Shown here piece by piece: positions 1 through 6,170 of a stretch of 18,518 nucleotides of DNA. Positions within the stretch are counted from its first letter, which is position 1. Each line of letters opens with the position of its first letter. Source of the DNA: an uncultured Acidaminococcus sp. GTDB lineage: Bacteria > Bacillota > Negativicutes > Acidaminococcales > Acidaminococcaceae. The notes beneath the pieces were generated by a model. The model was given only the letters and a program-made list of their open reading frames with translations. It was not told where the DNA came from and did not search any database. A program made the position numbers and the translations under genes. The stretch lies in NCBI GenBank assembly GCA_900538365.1, contig UPXT01000046.1, positions 1 to 18,518 of the forward strand, given 5' to 3'.

Positions 1-118
1 GGTACGTAATTTCTTACGAATCGTCATACCATCCTTGCTCTCAAAAGGATCATTTTTCAAGCAAGGATGGCAAGTAACTGCATTGAATCGACGCGATTTC
101 TGCGCCGAGTAAAAATAA
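1..118. other. Gene-free stretch with inverted repeats
   Basis: No convincing reading frame or ribosome binding site is visible here. The stretch holds a short hairpin (CGTAA 5-9 with TTACG 14-18) and a perfect 11-bp inverted repeat (CCATCCTTGCT 29-39 with AGCAAGGATGG 60-70) around a 20-nt loop. No T-run follows position 70, so this is not a plain intrinsic terminator on the + strand. It may be the 5' part of a structured RNA continuing to about 205, or a processing or regulatory structure left by an upstream gene outside the window. Confidence 0.45.
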
Positions 119-205
119 AGAGGACGCCCAGGCGTAAGCTATCGTAACCCGTGAGATGGACCGCTGTACGATGGGCCATGAGCCCATGGATTCCTCTATT
201 TTTTT
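119..205 (+). ncRNA. Candidate structured RNA ending in a T-run (family unknown)
   Basis: Seen directly: AGAGGA (119-124) can pair with TCCTCT (192-197), which is followed by seven Ts (199-205). Inside this closing stem, ATCGTA (141-146) pairs with TACGAT (167-172), and GGGC (173-176) pairs with GCCC (182-185). An alternative stem is CCATG (176-180) with CATGG (185-189). A closed multibranch fold with a terminator-like end suggests a small RNA or a leader RNA. I compared it by eye with common riboswitch cores (SAM, TPP, cobalamin, c-di-GMP, FMN, ZTP, M-box), small SRP RNA, 5S rRNA and tRNA and found no match. The hydE promoter lies downstream of it, so it is probably not the hydE leader. The strand is inferred only from the T-run. 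Confidence 0.35.
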
Positions 206-262
206 AATGCTGGAAGGGGCTCACCTTTTACATTGAATTAGCCCAATATCAAAGTTCAAAAT

Positions 263-292
263 TTGACAGGGCGGCCTCTTTCCATATACAAT
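263..292 (+). promoter_or_regulatory. Promoter of hydE
   Basis: A perfect -35 TTGACA (263-268) is followed by TATACA (285-290, spacer 16) or TACAAT (287-292, spacer 18). Transcription would begin near 298-300. This leaves a very short leader and argues that the in-frame TTG at 301 is not the translation start. Confidence 0.7.
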
Positions 293-324
293 AACGTCAC
301 TTGACGGAAGATAGGAGAACTGTT

Positions 325-1425
325 GTGACCATTGATGCAATCTTACAGAAAGAAACCCTGACCCATAGTGACCTTGTGACCCTTCTGGGGACAACGGACG
401 CAAAGCAGCGGAAGCAACTTTATGATGCGGCCTATGCGGTAAAACTAAAATATATTGGCAATGTTGACCATTACCGGGGCCTTTTGGAATTTTCCAATCG
501 CTGTATCAAAAACTGCAAGTACTGCGGCATCCGCCGGGATAATGAAGAGGTGGAACGCTTTGATACGCCTTATGAAGATCTCCTTGCCATGGCCCAATGG
601 GCTTATGACGAGCGTTATGGATCGCTGACCCTGCAGAGTGGGGAACGAACGGATGAGGAATTCATTGCCTATGTGGAACGTTTGATCCGGGATATCAAAA
701 AGATTGGCGGCGGCGCCCTAGGCCTTACGCTTTGCGTTGGGGAGCAGACGGAAGAAACCTACCGCCGCTGGTTCGAAGCGGGGGCGCATCGCTATCTCCT
801 GCGCATTGAAACGAGCAATCCCGCTCTTTATCGGACCCTTCACCCCCAAGATGGGCACCATGAGTGGGAAGTGCGCCGTGACTGCCTAAAGACGCTCAAA
901 AAGATTGGCTACCAGGTGGGAACAGGGGACATGATGGGACTGCCGGGACAGACCTTGGATGACCTAGCCTGTGATATTGAATTTTTCCGCCAGATGGATA
1001 TCGATATGATCGGGATGGGGCCTTATGTTGTTCACCACAATACACCGATTGGAAAACAGGTCCTTGCAGCCGGCGGTGACAGCAAACAAGCGCAGGACCG
1101 GCGCTTTATCCTGGGCCTTAATATGATTGCTGTGACGCGCCTTTACCTTAAGAACGTCAATATTGCCGCAACCACGGCACTTCAGGCCCTGAATCCTTTA
1201 GGACGGGAACTGGGGCTTTTGGCGGGGGCCAACATCCTCATGCCGCTTGTGACGCTGCCGAAGTTCCGCCCTCAGTACCTGCTTTACGACAATAAACCCT
1301 GCGTCGAGGATTCCCCAGATCAGTGCAAACACTGCCTGGCCGGCCGGGTGGCCTCCATTGGGGATAAAGTCGGATTTGGTGAGTGGGGCGATTCACCGCA
1401 TCACTTTGCCGAAAAGACACAATAA
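325..1425 (+). CDS. hydE: [FeFe]-hydrogenase H-cluster radical SAM maturase HydE
   Basis: HydE is a radical S-adenosylmethionine enzyme that works with HydF and HydG to build the diiron subcluster of [FeFe]-hydrogenases in the cytoplasm. The 366-residue product carries the radical SAM motif C-x3-C-x2-C (C60, C64, C67, followed by GIRR). It also has a second C-terminal cysteine set C-x7-C-x2-C (C326, C334, C337), the spacing of the auxiliary cluster in Thermotoga HydE; this separates it from biotin synthase and ThiH. The length fits the family. I chose GTG at 325 because AGGAGA (313-318) sits 6 nt upstream; the in-frame TTG at 301 has no ribosome binding site and lies at the predicted transcript start. 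The gene is a single unit bounded by a promoter and a terminator. hydF, hydG and a hydrogenase must lie elsewhere. A role related to PylB or another HydE-like enzyme is possible but less likely given the second Cys motif. Confidence 0.9.
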   Translation: MTIDAILQKETLTHSDLVTLLGTTDAKQRKQLYDAAYAVKLKYIGNVDHYRGLLEFSNRCIKNCKYCGIRRDNEEVERFDTPYEDLLAMAQWAYDERYGSLTLQSGERTDEEFIAYVERLIRDIKKIGGGALGLTLCVGEQTEETYRRWFEAGAHRYLLRIETSNPALYRTLHPQDGHHEWEVRRDCLKTLKKIGYQVGTGDMMGLPGQTLDDLACDIEFFRQMDIDMIGMGPYVVHHNTPIGKQVLAAGGDSKQAQDRRFILGLNMIAVTRLYLKNVNIAATTALQALNPLGRELGLLAGANILMPLVTLPKFRPQYLLYDNKPCVEDSPDQCKHCLAGRVASIGDKVGFGEWGDSPHHFAEKTQ

Positions 1426-1442
1426 CAAGACAAGAAGGAATG

Positions 1443-1472
1443 GACGGGACCCAAAAGGGGGACCGTCTTTTT
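1443..1472 (+). terminator. Intrinsic terminator of hydE
   Basis: GACGG (1443-1447) pairs with CCGTC (1463-1467). An inner CCC/GGG stem surrounds an AAAA loop, and five Ts follow (1468-1472). It lies 18 nt after the hydE stop. Confidence 0.8.
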
Positions 1473-1513
1473 GTTATGCCTTAAAGTTATAAAAAGGAGT
1501 ATAAAAAGCCTAT

Positions 1514-1542
1514 TTTACAAATAAAAGGCATTGCGTTAGAAT
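1514..1542 (+). promoter_or_regulatory. Promoter of the MetE-like gene
   Basis: TTTACA (1514-1519) and TAGAAT (1537-1542) are separated by 17 nt, close to the sigma-A consensus. The 5' leader is only about 25 nt, so there is no room for an S-box (SAM) riboswitch or a T-box. Confidence 0.65.
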
Positions 1543-1574
1543 GGATTCCATCATCACCGTAGGGGGGAATCACC

Positions 1575-2687
1575 ATGGCTGTACAGAGTTCCGTTCATTT
1601 TGATATTGTGGGCAGTTTCCTGCGTCCGGAGCGTCTCAAAAAGGCTCGTGAGGCGTACCGTTCCGGCACCCTTGATCAGGCTGCCCTGCGCCGCGTGGAG
1701 GATGAGGAAATCCGCAAACTCATTAGCAAGGAAAAGGCCCTTGGCCTGCGCACCCTGACGGATGGGGAGTTTCGCCGTGAATATTGGCACCTTGATTTTA
1801 TGTGGGGCCTTGGCGGGATCAAGCGGGAAACCCTTTCCCATGGTTATTTCTTCGATGGGGAGGAAACGGGCCGGGATACGGCCGTCCTTACAGGAAAGAT
1901 TTCTGGCGACCATCATCCCATCGTCGATGATTTCCGCTTTACCCAGCAGTTTGCCTATCAAAATACCGTTGTAAAGGAAACGCTCCCGGCTCCGGCCCAT
2001 TTGCTTGATGAGCTTTACCGAGAGGAAAACGCCGCAATCACAAAGTCGGTCTATCCTTGCGAGGACGAGCTCATCGATGATATTGCTGCCGCTTATCGAA
2101 CCGTGATCCGTGACCTTTACGATGCTGGCTGCCGCTGCCTGCAGCTGGATGACTGTACGTGGGCCATGCTTTGCGATACGAAGTACTGGACCCAGCGCCA
2201 AGGCGGGACCGAAAATCTTAAGGTCATTGCAGAACGCCACCTTGCCATCAATAACCGGGTCTTGGAGGACCAGCCCTTTGACCTTGTCATTTCGACCCAT
2301 GTGTGCCGCGGCAACTACCATTCGACTTGGGCGGCCCGGGGTGGGTACCTGCCCATTGCGCCCCTTCTTTTTGCTCGGGAAAAGGTCCATAAGCTCTATC
2401 TTGAATTTGATGACGAGCGTTCCGGTGGGTTCGCCCCACTGCGTTATGTGTCACCGGATAAGACGGTCGTCCTGGGCCTTGTGACGACCAAACGGCCGGA
2501 CCTTGAAGATCCAGAATGCATCAAGGCACGCATCCGGGAAGCGGCCCAGTACGTTCCGCTTTCCCGGCTCAGTTTAAGCCCCCAGTGCGGTTTTGCGTCA
2601 ACGGAAATAGGCAACAAGCTGACGGAAGAGGAGCAGTGGAAGAAAATTGCCCTTGTCCGTGATATCGCCCAAGCCGTTTGGGGATAA
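1575..2687 (+). CDS. Cobalamin-independent methionine synthase core family protein (YxjG/YxjH-like)
   Basis: This 370-residue protein is the C-terminal (catalytic barrel) half of MetE without the duplicated N-terminal domain, as in Bacillus YxjG/YxjH. Members transfer a methyl group to a zinc-bound thiol such as homocysteine; the donor for the short forms is not firmly known. Visible features are the N-terminal VGSFLRP (12-18), DGEFRRE (63-69), QLDDCTWAMLCD (190-201) and the zinc ligands H242 and C244 in HVCRGNYHSTW, E277 (LEFDD) and C338 (SPQCGFAST). All expected ligands are present, so it looks active. The ATG follows a GGGGGG ribosome binding site at 1562-1567. The gene is monocistronic, with its own promoter and a strong terminator. 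An S-methyl transfer or sulfur-recycling role is safe; calling it the cell's methionine synthase would be inference. Confidence 0.85.
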   Translation: MAVQSSVHFDIVGSFLRPERLKKAREAYRSGTLDQAALRRVEDEEIRKLISKEKALGLRTLTDGEFRREYWHLDFMWGLGGIKRETLSHGYFFDGEETGRDTAVLTGKISGDHHPIVDDFRFTQQFAYQNTVVKETLPAPAHLLDELYREENAAITKSVYPCEDELIDDIAAAYRTVIRDLYDAGCRCLQLDDCTWAMLCDTKYWTQRQGGTENLKVIAERHLAINNRVLEDQPFDLVISTHVCRGNYHSTWAARGGYLPIAPLLFAREKVHKLYLEFDDERSGGFAPLRYVSPDKTVVLGLVTTKRPDLEDPECIKARIREAAQYVPLSRLSLSPQCGFASTEIGNKLTEEEQWKKIALVRDIAQAVWG

Positions 2688-2692
2688 CAAAT

Positions 2693-2731
2693 AAAAAGGC
2701 GAAGGAACCGAAGGGGTTCTTTCGCCTTTTT
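2693..2731. terminator. Bidirectional intrinsic terminator between convergent genes
   Basis: A 17-bp stem (2693-2709 with 2715-2731, one G-U pair) closes a 5-nt loop. It is flanked by five As on the left and five Ts on the right, so it can terminate both the + strand MetE-like gene and the - strand dehydrogenase. The two stop codons are only about 50 bp apart. Confidence 0.9.
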
Positions 2732-2739
2732 GCTATATC

Positions 2740-4161
2740 TTAGAAGCAAATTTTATTGGGGTTCAGGATCAGGTCGGGATCAAAGACCTGCTTGATGCCC
2801 TGCATAAGGGCAATGGGGCGGGGGCCCAGGTTTTCTGCAAGGTAAGCCCGTTTGCCGAGGCCAATCCCGTGTTCTCCGGAAATCTGGCCGCCCAGTTCGG
2901 AGGCTTTGGCGTAGAGGGCATGCATGAAGCGTTCCGTCTCTTCCTTGAAAGGCAGGATGTCTTCCCGGGCGCCTTTTTTGCAGGCATAGACATGAATATT
3001 GCCATCACCGGCATGGCCGAACATACGGATATCAAAGGAAAATCCTTCCGCAATTTCCCGGATGTAGAGGGTAAAGTCAGGAATCTTTGAAACGGGGACG
3101 ACGACATCACATTCATCAATGAGGTTGTAGATGGATTCAATCCCTTCAAGGAAACTGGAGCGGGCTGCCCAGGTCTTTTCAAGATACATGGGAACATCGG
3201 CAACAAGGACGTCAAGGGCGCCTTTTTCAAGGAGCATTTCGGCAGCTTGTTCTACGAGGCGGTCCAGTTCATCGTTGTGGTCGGCATCAAGGGTGATGAG
3301 AAGATACGCACCGACTTCGGTACCTTCAACCACTTTCGGAAAAACGCTTGTGCCCATATAGGCTTCCGTTGTCTCAAGCATTTCCTTTTCAAAGAATTCC
3401 AGGGCCTGAGGTTTCAGGTTCGAGTGCTTGATTTCAGGGACCGAGCCAATGGCGTCAGCAAGGTTTTCGAAGGGGACAATCAGGGAACAATGACAGGCTG
3501 GGGGAGCAATGAGTTTCAGCGTCAGTTCCGTAATGATGCCCAGCGTCCCTTCCGAACCAATCATCAGGTGGAGCAGGCTGTATCCCGACGAGGATTTGGA
3601 AACAGGCGCGCCAACGTGCATGATTTCCCCGCTGGGCAGGACAACGGTCATGGCTTCAACATAGTCCCTTGTCGTTCCGTACTTGACAGCCCGCATCCCG
3701 CCGGCGTTGGTCGATACGTTGCCGCCCAAGGTGGCAAACTTTTCACCTGGATCGGGCGGATAGAAAAAGCCCCGGGATTCCGCATCCTTGGCAAGGTCTG
3801 CCAAAAGAACCCCCGCTTCTACGCGGACATTCATGTTTTCCTCGTCATAACCAAGGATCTTATTCATGCGCATGGTGCACAGGACGACGCCCCCTTGGAC
3901 CGGGGTGCATCCACCTACAAGGCCCGTTCCCGCGCCGCGGACCGTAACGGGGATATGGTGGCGGGCACAGACCTTCATGATGGCTGAAACTTCTTCCGTT
4001 GACGTGACGTCAATGGTTACTTCCGGCATGGCAAGGCCATAGATGGGCATATCGTCATGGGTGTAGTCAGGGTTGATTTCCTCACCGACGATGACGCGGT
4101 GACCAGAAATGGCCTTTAGTTCATCGAGGATGTCAGGCGTGATGGCTTCATACTGGGTCAT
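2740..4161 (-). CDS. FAD-linked 2-hydroxyacid dehydrogenase, GlcD/D-lactate dehydrogenase family
   Basis: This 473-residue flavoprotein oxidises a 2-hydroxyacid (D-lactate, glycolate or D-2-hydroxyglutarate type) to the 2-oxoacid. The N-terminal FAD-binding (PCMH) domain shows RGAGTGLVGG (75-84), YPPDPGEKFATLGGNVSTNA (134-153) and GSEGTLGIITE (202-212). The C-terminal FAD-oxidase domain shows FGHAGDGNIHVY (381-392, with metal- or substrate-binding histidines H383 and H390) and GEHGIG (429-434). The length is normal. The ATG is preceded by AAGGAAGG (complement of about 4171-4178). In anaerobes this family often passes electrons to EtfAB, as in electron-bifurcating lactate dehydrogenase, but no etf genes are next to it here. 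It is the only - strand gene, with its own promoter and convergent terminator. The exact substrate cannot be read from the sequence. Confidence 0.88.
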   Translation of the reverse strand: MTQYEAITPDILDELKAISGHRVIVGEEINPDYTHDDMPIYGLAMPEVTIDVTSTEEVSAIMKVCARHHIPVTVRGAGTGLVGGCTPVQGGVVLCTMRMNKILGYDEENMNVRVEAGVLLADLAKDAESRGFFYPPDPGEKFATLGGNVSTNAGGMRAVKYGTTRDYVEAMTVVLPSGEIMHVGAPVSKSSSGYSLLHLMIGSEGTLGIITELTLKLIAPPACHCSLIVPFENLADAIGSVPEIKHSNLKPQALEFFEKEMLETTEAYMGTSVFPKVVEGTEVGAYLLITLDADHNDELDRLVEQAAEMLLEKGALDVLVADVPMYLEKTWAARSSFLEGIESIYNLIDECDVVVPVSKIPDFTLYIREIAEGFSFDIRMFGHAGDGNIHVYACKKGAREDILPFKEETERFMHALYAKASELGGQISGEHGIGLGKRAYLAENLGPRPIALMQGIKQVFDPDLILNPNKICF

Positions 4162-4206
4162 AATAGGTACCTTCCTTTTCTTTAGGGAGGAGACTGTCCT
4201 CCGGAC

Positions 4207-4260
4207 TCACGTGACTCTTAGTATAGGCATCTTGGAAGCTTCTGTAAAGGGAAAGTACAG
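4207..4260 (-). promoter_or_regulatory. Promoter and possible operators of the 2-hydroxyacid dehydrogenase
   Basis: On the - strand, TTTACA (complement of 4243-4248) and TATACT (complement of 4220-4225) are 17 nt apart, a near-consensus promoter. Two symmetric sequences overlap it: CTGTA (4242-4246) facing TACAG (4256-4260) across the -35, and the 8-bp palindrome TCACGTGA (4207-4214) at the expected start site. A further 6-bp hairpin (4186-4191 with 4197-4202) lies in the leader. The operator roles are inferred. Confidence 0.55.
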
Positions 4261-4314
4261 AATTTTTTAAAAAAACAGACGCCTCCTTGTATAAAGAAAA
4301 ATATGGCCATGCCC

Positions 4315-4343
4315 GTGCTTTTCTGAGAGGCCTATAGTATAAT
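4315..4343 (+). promoter_or_regulatory. Promoter of the secreted FG-GAP-like protein
   Basis: A perfect -10 TATAAT (4338-4343) lies about 80 nt upstream of the start codon. The -35 is weak (GTGCTT, 4315-4320, spacer 17), so activation or low basal strength is possible. It is divergent from the dehydrogenase promoter, with about 90 bp between them. Confidence 0.5.
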
Positions 4344-4422
4344 GAAAAAATAAATGCTCACTACGGATGGGCCATCAAGGAACCAACTTTTTCTTCTACA
4401 GCGCAGAGGAGGTTTTATCGAT

Positions 4423-6009
4423 ATGAATTGCAGGAAACATACCTTTGTTACCATGGTCCTTGCAGGACTTTTGGGAATGCCCGCTCTTTGGGGGGAAGGG
4501 GCCTCACCTAAAGGGGAAGCCCCGCTTCCTGAAGCTGCCCGTACAGCGGCTGAAGGGTGGAGCCAAAAGGAAGCGGCCAAAAAAGAAAACGCCCCTGCAC
4601 AAGCAAAGGCTGACAAAAAAGAGCTGGCAGCCCCGATCAGCAATGTGCCTGTCAAGCCTCCGTTCAAGAAGGAAATCCGTGAAGTGGAACTCAAGCTCCA
4701 GCGCGGACAGCTCATCAGCGAAGCCATTGGGGATGTTGACGGTGATGGAAAGCAAGAGGTTGTGGACCTTTTGGGCAATCCCGTTGTTGAAAAATCCTCT
4801 TTCATGGGAGACCTTTATATCGTCGTCAAGGAAGTCGGGAAAAAGGATGTGAAATATTTCATCCGGCCCCAAAACCTGGGCGGTTATGATCCCTATCTCA
4901 TGCTGGCTGATGTGACCGGCAGCGGCGCGCCCAATGTCATCGTCGCGGCTCCTACGGGCGGCACGAGCGGTATGGTGGATTTCCGGATCCTTGATTTTAC
5001 GGGGAAGAAACCGGATGAAATCTTTACTGCTGCCGATAACCGAGGTGTCCAGATTGTCGGAACCTATCTTGACGGCTATCGGGCCCGCCTCCAGTTCCCC
5101 AATCTGCCCGGGAAGATGCAGGAAGTCGTTGTTGATCTTTCCCGCAATGAAGATGCCTACCACACACTGAACGTCTTTGATGAAACGGGCAGCGTGCTTC
5201 CTTCGGGTCAGCGGCCTTACGTCCAGGGCATCAGTGAACTCATTCCCATGGATACGGACGGCGATGGTGTGGATGCCCTCATTACGACGCAGAAGGTCAT
5301 TGGCGCTGTTCAGGCCGTGCCCATTGGCTATGTGAGGACTTTGTGGGCCTATCGGGCCGGTACGTGGCAGGCCCAAGACGTTTCCTTTAGGACCGATCTC
5401 TACACGAAACCGGCCTATAAGACGAGCGACCGCGTCACGGGTAAATCAGGATACGAAATCATTCCCCTGCCCCTTGATACCCCTGTGGGCAATCTCTATT
5501 ATCCTCATTTCCAAAAGTTCGATGCCAAACTGGCTTGGAAAATGAACCATGCCATGGAAATGTTCTATCGCAGCAAGATCCGCGACGCCAGCTTTGGCAG
5601 CAGGCTCCATCTTTCCTATGATGTGAAGTACGCAGGGAAAAACTATGCCAGCATCCTTGTCATGGGCCTTTACTCCGATCATGAGATGAATGAACCCATT
5701 ATCCAGGGCTTTAATTTTGACTTGCGGACAGGGGAAGCGGTCCCGCTTAAGGACCTTGTCCGGCCCACGGGCAAGTTCTGGACGATGGCCTGCAATGAAG
5801 CTCAAGCGGCCGGGATTTCCCTTACGGAAAAAGACGTAAAAGGGTTCTACTATGATGGCGCCGTGTTGGGACTCTTTTATGGTGACAACAGGGAGTTTGA
5901 TCTGGAAGAAGACAAGGTATTGCCTTTTATGATCAAGAATCGTCTAGAGGAAGAATTTTTGACTAGCCAGTCAAAAGAAGAAAAAGAAAGAAATATGGAG
6001 AAAAAATAA
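4423..6009 (+). CDS. Secreted FG-GAP/VCBS-like protein with RsiV/DUF3298-like C-terminus
   Basis: The 528-residue product starts at the ATG at 4423, behind GAGGAGG (4406-4412); an in-frame ATG at 4354 lacks such a site. Residues 1-27 look like a signal peptide (basic RKH, hydrophobic core, cleavage near ALWGEGA). Residues 28-80 are low-complexity, rich in Ala, Lys and Pro, probably a linker. Calcium-loop-like repeats follow: DVDGDGKQEVVDLL (104-117), ADVTGSGAPNVIVAAP (162-177) and DTDGDGVDALIT (277-288), typical of FG-GAP/VCBS beta-propeller blades. The C-terminus (about 405-505) has FNFDLRTGEAVPLKDLV (430-446), which resembles the DUF3298 domain of the anti-sigma factor RsiV and the deacetylase PdaC; no catalytic domain accompanies it. 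It probably acts in the periplasm or on the surface, function unknown. The tail is very rich in Lys and Glu. Confidence 0.7.
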   Translation: MNCRKHTFVTMVLAGLLGMPALWGEGASPKGEAPLPEAARTAAEGWSQKEAAKKENAPAQAKADKKELAAPISNVPVKPPFKKEIREVELKLQRGQLISEAIGDVDGDGKQEVVDLLGNPVVEKSSFMGDLYIVVKEVGKKDVKYFIRPQNLGGYDPYLMLADVTGSGAPNVIVAAPTGGTSGMVDFRILDFTGKKPDEIFTAADNRGVQIVGTYLDGYRARLQFPNLPGKMQEVVVDLSRNEDAYHTLNVFDETGSVLPSGQRPYVQGISELIPMDTDGDGVDALITTQKVIGAVQAVPIGYVRTLWAYRAGTWQAQDVSFRTDLYTKPAYKTSDRVTGKSGYEIIPLPLDTPVGNLYYPHFQKFDAKLAWKMNHAMEMFYRSKIRDASFGSRLHLSYDVKYAGKNYASILVMGLYSDHEMNEPIIQGFNFDLRTGEAVPLKDLVRPTGKFWTMACNEAQAAGISLTEKDVKGFYYDGAVLGLFYGDNREFDLEEDKVLPFMIKNRLEEEFLTSQSKEEKERNMEKK

Positions 6010-6041
6010 GAGCGGGAAGCAAAAACAACAGAATCCGAGAT

Positions 6042-6070
6042 TTGAAGGGACTCCCTTCATAGGGTATAAT
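6042..6070 (+). promoter_or_regulatory. Promoter of the RND efflux operon
   Basis: TTGAAG (6042-6047) and a perfect TATAAT (6065-6070) are separated by exactly 17 nt. The start site would be near 6077, giving a leader of about 95 nt. A 17-bp palindrome overlaps the -35 and fills most of the spacer, so a bound regulator would block RNA polymerase. Confidence 0.75.
6043..6059. promoter_or_regulatory. Operator candidate 1 (perfect palindrome)
   Basis: TGAAGGGA (6043-6050) and TCCCTTCA (6052-6059) form a perfect inverted repeat around a single C. Size and position fit a TetR- or MarR-type repressor site. With no T-run after it and only a 3-nt loop possible, it is not a good terminator for the upstream gene. 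Confidence 0.6.
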
Positions 6071-6101
6071 GTATAGGAATTTTTGTCGATTCAGTTTACT
6101 T

Positions 6102-6141
6102 TCCCTTGCTGGAAGTGACTCCTTAAGGGACACTCCCTTCA
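6102..6141. promoter_or_regulatory. Operator candidate 2 plus extra half-site in the RND leader
   Basis: TTAAGGGA (6123-6130) and TCCCTTCA (6134-6141) repeat the upstream operator with one mismatch and a 3-nt instead of 1-nt spacer. A further TCCCTT half-site lies at 6102-6107. The two palindrome centres are about 81 bp apart, downstream and upstream of the predicted start site, which would suit looping or a double block. Confidence 0.45.
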
Positions 6142-6170
6142 GGCAAGGAAGGATTTTAGGAGGAGTTTCA

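Noticed and set aside
119..197. A tRNA-sized fold with a 6-bp closing stem
   Set aside because: No TTCRA T-loop, no proper D-arm and no anticodon arm geometry; it is kept only as an unassigned structured RNA.
1554..2390. A 278-codon - strand frame opposite the MetE-like gene
   Set aside because: Shadow frame: the + strand product has complete MetE zinc-site motifs, and the - strand product shows no known motif.
3247..3987. A 246-codon + strand frame inside the hydroxyacid dehydrogenase gene
   Set aside because: Shadow of a well-supported - strand flavoprotein; no start signal or family feature.
4354..4422. N-terminal extension of the FG-GAP-like protein from ATG 4354
   Set aside because: It is about 5 nt after the predicted transcript start, has no ribosome binding site, and would put non-signal sequence before the signal peptide.
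6043..6059. The palindrome read as a terminator of the secreted-protein gene
   Set aside because: The loop would be only 3 nt, no T-run follows, and it lies inside a near-perfect promoter, so an operator is the better reading.
6069..6170. N-terminal extension of the RND adaptor from ATG 6069
   Set aside because: The ATG lies within the -10 box, before the expected transcript start; ATG 6171 has a strong ribosome binding site and begins a clean lipoprotein signal.
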